A stretch of 64,000 bases of DNA from the NCBI GenBank assembly GCA_900547415.1, contig URGS01000002.1, forward strand, positions 1 to 64,000, in the 5' to 3' direction. Shown here one piece after another: positions 60,996 to 64,000 of the stretch. The translations under genes and the position numbers were made by a program. This stretch comes from an uncultured Phascolarctobacterium sp. GTDB taxonomy: Bacteria > Bacillota > Negativicutes > Acidaminococcales > Acidaminococcaceae. The stretch's first letter is position 1, and each line of letters begins with the position of its first letter. The notes beneath the pieces are model-generated. The model was not told the origin of the DNA and ran no database searches. It saw nothing but the letters and a program-made list of their open reading frames with translations.

Positions 60996-62828
60996 ATGAA
61001 GAGCGAAGAAAATATTGCTTTGATTAAGCAAGAATTATCCAGCTTTAATATGGATCTGGGCTCTATTAAAGAGCTGTTAGATGTTAACGTTACTACAGCA
61101 AAGAAATTGACTGTAGAAGAGTATCAATCCATTTCTGCAATTCTTACCGAGAAACTTGGCCGTGAAATTTTCATGAACAAGAAAGTGGATCCTGCACTTC
61201 TCGGCGGTATCGTTATTCAAATTGGCGACAAGGTATTTGATGCTTCCGCAGCTCGTAAGCTGAAAAAAATGGAAGTTGCTCTGAATGGCATTGACATTCA
61301 TGAGTATGAAAAACCTGAAGCTATGGGTAACGCTCTGAGCCAAAAGCTTGAGAATTACAATGTGGATGAAACTGATCTTGAAGAAGTTGGTGTTGTTGAG
61401 AAGATCGGTGACGGTATCGCAACCGTTATCGGTATGAAACACGCAATGGCTGGCGAGCTGGTAGAGCTGCCCCACAACGTATCCGGCATGGTTCTGAACC
61501 TGAACCCTGATTCCGTTGGTATCGTATTGATGGGTGGCGAAACCAAGATCAAAGAAGGCGACCTGGTTCGTCGTACCGGCCGTATCATGGAGGTTCCTGT
61601 AGGTGAAAACCTGTTGGGTCGTGTAGTAAGCGCTATTGGTAATCCTATCGATGGTAAAGGTGAAGTAGTAGCTGCTGAATATCGTCCTGTTGAATCTCCT
61701 GCACATGGTATTGCTGATCGTAAGTCCGTAGATACCCCGCTGCAAACAGGTATTAAATGTATCGATGCATTGGTACCTATCGGACGTGGCCAACGTGAGC
61801 TGATCATCGGCGACCGTGGCACCGGCAAAACCGCTGTTGCTATCGACACTATCATTAACCAAAAAGGCCTGGGCGTTATCTGCATTTATGTAGCTATCGG
61901 TCAAAAGGCTTCCAATATCGCACGTATTGTTCGTACTCTCGAACAACATGGTGCGCTTGAGTACACCATTATCGTAGCTGCTACTGCTGCTGACTCCGCT
62001 CCGTTGCAATATCTGGCTCCGTACGCTGGTGTAACCATGGCAGAATACTTCATGGACCAAGGCAAAGACGTTCTGTGCGTATATGACGACCTGTCCAAAC
62101 ATGCTGTTGCATACCGTGCAATGTCCCTGCTGCTCCGCCGTCCTCCCGGACGTGAAGCTTACCCTGGCGACGTATTCTATTTGCACTCCCGTCTGCTGGA
62201 GCGCGCTGCTAAACTGAATGATACCGAGCTGAGCGGTGGTTCCATCACTGCACTGCCTATCATTGAGACCCTGGCAGGCGACGTTGGCGGTTTCATTCCT
62301 ACCAACGTAATTTCCATTACCGACGGTCAGATCTTCCTGGAGTCCGAGCTGTTCTACTCCGGTATTCGCCCGGCTATTAACTCCGGTCTGTCTGTATCCC
62401 GTGTAGGTGGTGCTGCGCAAATCAAAGCTATGAAACAGGTAGCAGGTACTCTGCGTCTGGATCTGGCTCAATTCCGTGAACTGGCAGCATTTGCTCAGTT
62501 CGCTTCCGACCTTGATAAGGCTACTAAAGCTCAGCTGGATCGTGGTCAACGTCTGACCGAGATCCTGAAACAAGGCCAATACAGCCCGTTGTCTGTAGAA
62601 AAACAAGTTATGGCTATTTACCTCGGCACCAAAGGCTATCTGGATGACGTAGCTGTAAAAGACGTAACTCGTTGCGAGAGAGAATTCCTGGACTTCATGG
62701 AAGCAAACCATCCTGAAATTGGTGCTGATATCCTGAATACCAAGAAGATCACCGATGAGAATGAAGAAGCATTGAAGAAAGCTATCGCTGAGTTCAAGGA
62801 CACCTTTGTATCCAGTGAAGGCAGGTGA
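60996..62828 (+). CDS. atpA: ATP synthase F1 subunit alpha with fused delta (OSCP) C-terminal domain
   Basis: A 610-residue protein; bacterial alpha is normally about 500. From about residue 108 it is a normal alpha: IGDGIATVIGMKHAMAGELVE, Walker A GDRGTGKT (272-279), and the SGGSITALPIIET and SRVGGAAQIKAMK blocks. Residues about 29-95 are the C-terminal domain of the delta subunit (LTVEEYQSISAILTEKLGRE, then VDPALLGG at 64-71 and IGDKVFDAS at 76-84, then ARKLKKM). The delta N-terminal domain is absent and no stop or shift separates the parts. The ATG at 60996 follows GGAGGTGA (60979-60986); another in-frame start at 60945 would add 17 residues. atpG follows after 7 bases. Confidence 0.93.
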   Translation: MKSEENIALIKQELSSFNMDLGSIKELLDVNVTTAKKLTVEEYQSISAILTEKLGREIFMNKKVDPALLGGIVIQIGDKVFDASAARKLKKMEVALNGIDIHEYEKPEAMGNALSQKLENYNVDETDLEEVGVVEKIGDGIATVIGMKHAMAGELVELPHNVSGMVLNLNPDSVGIVLMGGETKIKEGDLVRRTGRIMEVPVGENLLGRVVSAIGNPIDGKGEVVAAEYRPVESPAHGIADRKSVDTPLQTGIKCIDALVPIGRGQRELIIGDRGTGKTAVAIDTIINQKGLGVICIYVAIGQKASNIARIVRTLEQHGALEYTIIVAATAADSAPLQYLAPYAGVTMAEYFMDQGKDVLCVYDDLSKHAVAYRAMSLLLRRPPGREAYPGDVFYLHSRLLERAAKLNDTELSGGSITALPIIETLAGDVGGFIPTNVISITDGQIFLESELFYSGIRPAINSGLSVSRVGGAAQIKAMKQVAGTLRLDLAQFRELAAFAQFASDLDKATKAQLDRGQRLTEILKQGQYSPLSVEKQVMAIYLGTKGYLDDVAVKDVTRCEREFLDFMEANHPEIGADILNTKKITDENEEALKKAIAEFKDTFVSSEGR

Positions 62829-62835
62829 GTAACTA

Positions 62836-63720
62836 ATGGCTACTGCACGCGAGATTCGTCGCCACATGAAGAGCGTAGGTAACATTGGTAAAATCACTAA
62901 AGCTATGAAGATGGTTGCTGCTGCTCGTTTGAGAAGAGCTCAAGAGCGTGCTGCTGCAAGTCGTCCCTATGCTATTAAGATCACCGAAGTGTTATCTAAC
63001 ATTGTGAGCGACGCTAGCATTCTTGCTGGCTTAGATGTTAAGAAACACCCGCTGCTTCAAAAACGTGAAGTAAAAAAAGTTGGTTATCTGGTGCTCTGCT
63101 CTGATAAAGGTCTGGCAGGTGCTTATAGCTCCAACGCTCTGAAGAAGGCTGTCGCTGAAATTTCCCAATGTGATAAAGAGGTTGTTATTATCGCTAGTGG
63201 CCGTAAAGCTAGAGACTTCTTTACCCGTCGTGGCTATAAAGTACTGAGTGCTCATTTTGGTTACTCTGACAGACCGTCCTATGATAATGCAGTTGAGGTT
63301 GCTAAAGATGCAGCAATTCGTTTTGCTGCTCAAGAGTTTGACGAGCTGCATATCGTTTATACTATTTTCAAAACTGCTCTTACCCAAACTCCTACCAGCG
63401 AAAAAATTCTGCCGGTAGAAGCTCCTACAAATGGAAAGGGTAAAGCAGAAGCAAGCTTTATTTTCGAGCCTAGCGAAGACGAGGCACTTGAGGTATTAGC
63501 ACCCAAGTATCTGGAAACCGTTGTATACGCTGCATTGGTACAATCCGCTGCCAGCGAATTAGGTTCTCGAATGACTGCTATGTCTTCTGCAACTGACAAC
63601 GCAGCTAAGCTGGTACAAAATCTTGAATTGTCTTATAATAAGGCACGTCAAGCAAGCATTACCCGCGAGCTGAACGAAATCGTTGGCGGTGTAGAGGCAT
63701 TGGCACAAGCTCAAAATTAA
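62836..63720 (+). CDS. atpG: ATP synthase F1 subunit gamma
   Basis: The 294-residue central stalk subunit. The N-terminal helix (TAREIRRHMKSVGNIGKITKAMKMVAAARLRRAQ) and C-terminal helix (ASELGSRMTAMSSATDNAAKLVQNLELSYNKARQASITRELNEIVGG) pair as the rotor coiled coil. SDKGLAGAYSSN is the conserved Rossmann-like block. AGGTGAG precedes the ATG, 7 bases after atpA. Confidence 0.96.
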   Translation: MATAREIRRHMKSVGNIGKITKAMKMVAAARLRRAQERAAASRPYAIKITEVLSNIVSDASILAGLDVKKHPLLQKREVKKVGYLVLCSDKGLAGAYSSNALKKAVAEISQCDKEVVIIASGRKARDFFTRRGYKVLSAHFGYSDRPSYDNAVEVAKDAAIRFAAQEFDELHIVYTIFKTALTQTPTSEKILPVEAPTNGKGKAEASFIFEPSEDEALEVLAPKYLETVVYAALVQSAASELGSRMTAMSSATDNAAKLVQNLELSYNKARQASITRELNEIVGGVEALAQAQN

Positions 63721-63749
63721 TCTGAATAATTCGTAGGGAGGCTAAAACC

Positions 63750-64000
63750 TTGAATACAGGTAGAATCGTACAAGTTGTTGGTCCTGTTATCGACGTAGAA
63801 TTCCCTCCGAAAAGCATGCCTGCTATCCTGAACGCAATTAAGATCGATGGTACTACCGAAGACGGCAAGGTAAAAATTCACCTGACCGCTGAGGTTATGC
63901 AACATATCGGCTACAATGTAGTTCGTGCTGTTGCTATGAGTTCCACTGATGGTCTTGTTCGTGGTATGGAAGCTGTAGATACTGGTGCTCCTATTAGTGT
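63750..64000 (+). CDS. atpD: ATP synthase F1 subunit beta, cut at the right edge
   Basis: The first 83 codons are visible and open to the window end. The start is TTG 63750 with GGGAGG 9 bases upstream. The translation begins NTGRIVQVVGPVIDVEFP, and TDGLVRGMEAVDTGAPI is the usual end of the beta-barrel domain. The catalytic part lies outside the window. It is the expected gene after atpG. Confidence 0.95.
   Translation, partial: MNTGRIVQVVGPVIDVEFPPKSMPAILNAIKIDGTTEDGKVKIHLTAEVMQHIGYNVVRAVAMSSTDGLVRGMEAVDTGAPIS

Noticed and set aside
61077..62897. A 606-codon open frame on the minus strand opposite atpA
   Set aside because: It mirrors the strongly biased codons of atpA; its translation has no recognisable domain, and a similar long mirror frame lies opposite gatB.

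Overview
The window looks like a chromosomal segment of a diderm Firmicute of the class Negativicutes, plausibly a succinate-using, Phascolarctobacterium- or Acidaminococcus-like gut anaerobe. Firmicute traits are GatCAB, BofA next to RecR, LCP and DegV/FakA proteins, a CIRCE site, a small SRP RNA, and strong GGAGG ribosome sites. An outer membrane beta-barrel of the FadL type with a signal peptide and a C-terminal Phe argues for a second membrane. The genus is inference; no rRNA is present. No phage, insertion sequence or CRISPR array was seen.

Layout. 1-1623: end of a hybrid histidine kinase plus an HPt protein. 1754-3489 (minus): EamA permease and TtcA. 3709-7975: pcrA-ligA. 7992-8260: a compact, convergent toxin/antisense-RNA pair of the type I (Fst/par-like) kind. 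8378-12659: MBL-fold hydrolase and gatCAB. 12946-14705: two small membrane proteins and alr. 14773-14875: a large inverted repeat. 14881-16072 (minus): a PucR-type regulator broken by a one-base frameshift. 16350-18665: a protein of unknown function and the FadL-like porin. 18857-24000: an EFR1 ferredoxin/flavodoxin protein followed by three tandem paralogous FAD-linked oxidases. 24178-32460: kdpDE and kdpFABC with an extra small membrane ORF. 32606-36887: glycine betaine-type ABC transporter and a tandem universal stress protein, so 24-37 kb forms an osmotic and potassium stress block.

37041-41614: tRNA-Ser, SRP RNA, dnaX, ybaB, recR, bofA, pdxK. 41932-45416: dicarboxylate/amino acid:cation symporter, NUDIX hydrolase, LCP protein. 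45725-51215: degV, fakA-like, Fur family, WalJ-like MBL protein, htrA, rlmH. 51509-52121: CIRCE-controlled hsp20. 52403-56083: a pseudopilin/GspF cluster with no ATPase in view. 56416-58605: wecA/tagO and wecB. 58682-64000: the ATP synthase operon atpZ-I-B-E-F-A-G-D, cut at the right edge in atpD.

The two most unusual things are (1) the ATP synthase operon, which has no separate atpH: the C-terminal domain of the delta subunit is fused to the N-terminus of alpha and the delta N-terminal domain is missing; and (2) the type I toxin-antitoxin locus behind ligA, where a short RNA carries a direct repeat of the toxin start region and shares a bidirectional terminator with the toxin mRNA. A palindrome with core GTATAC recurs at three intergenic sites and may mark a GntR-type regulon that includes the dicarboxylate symporter and the porin.
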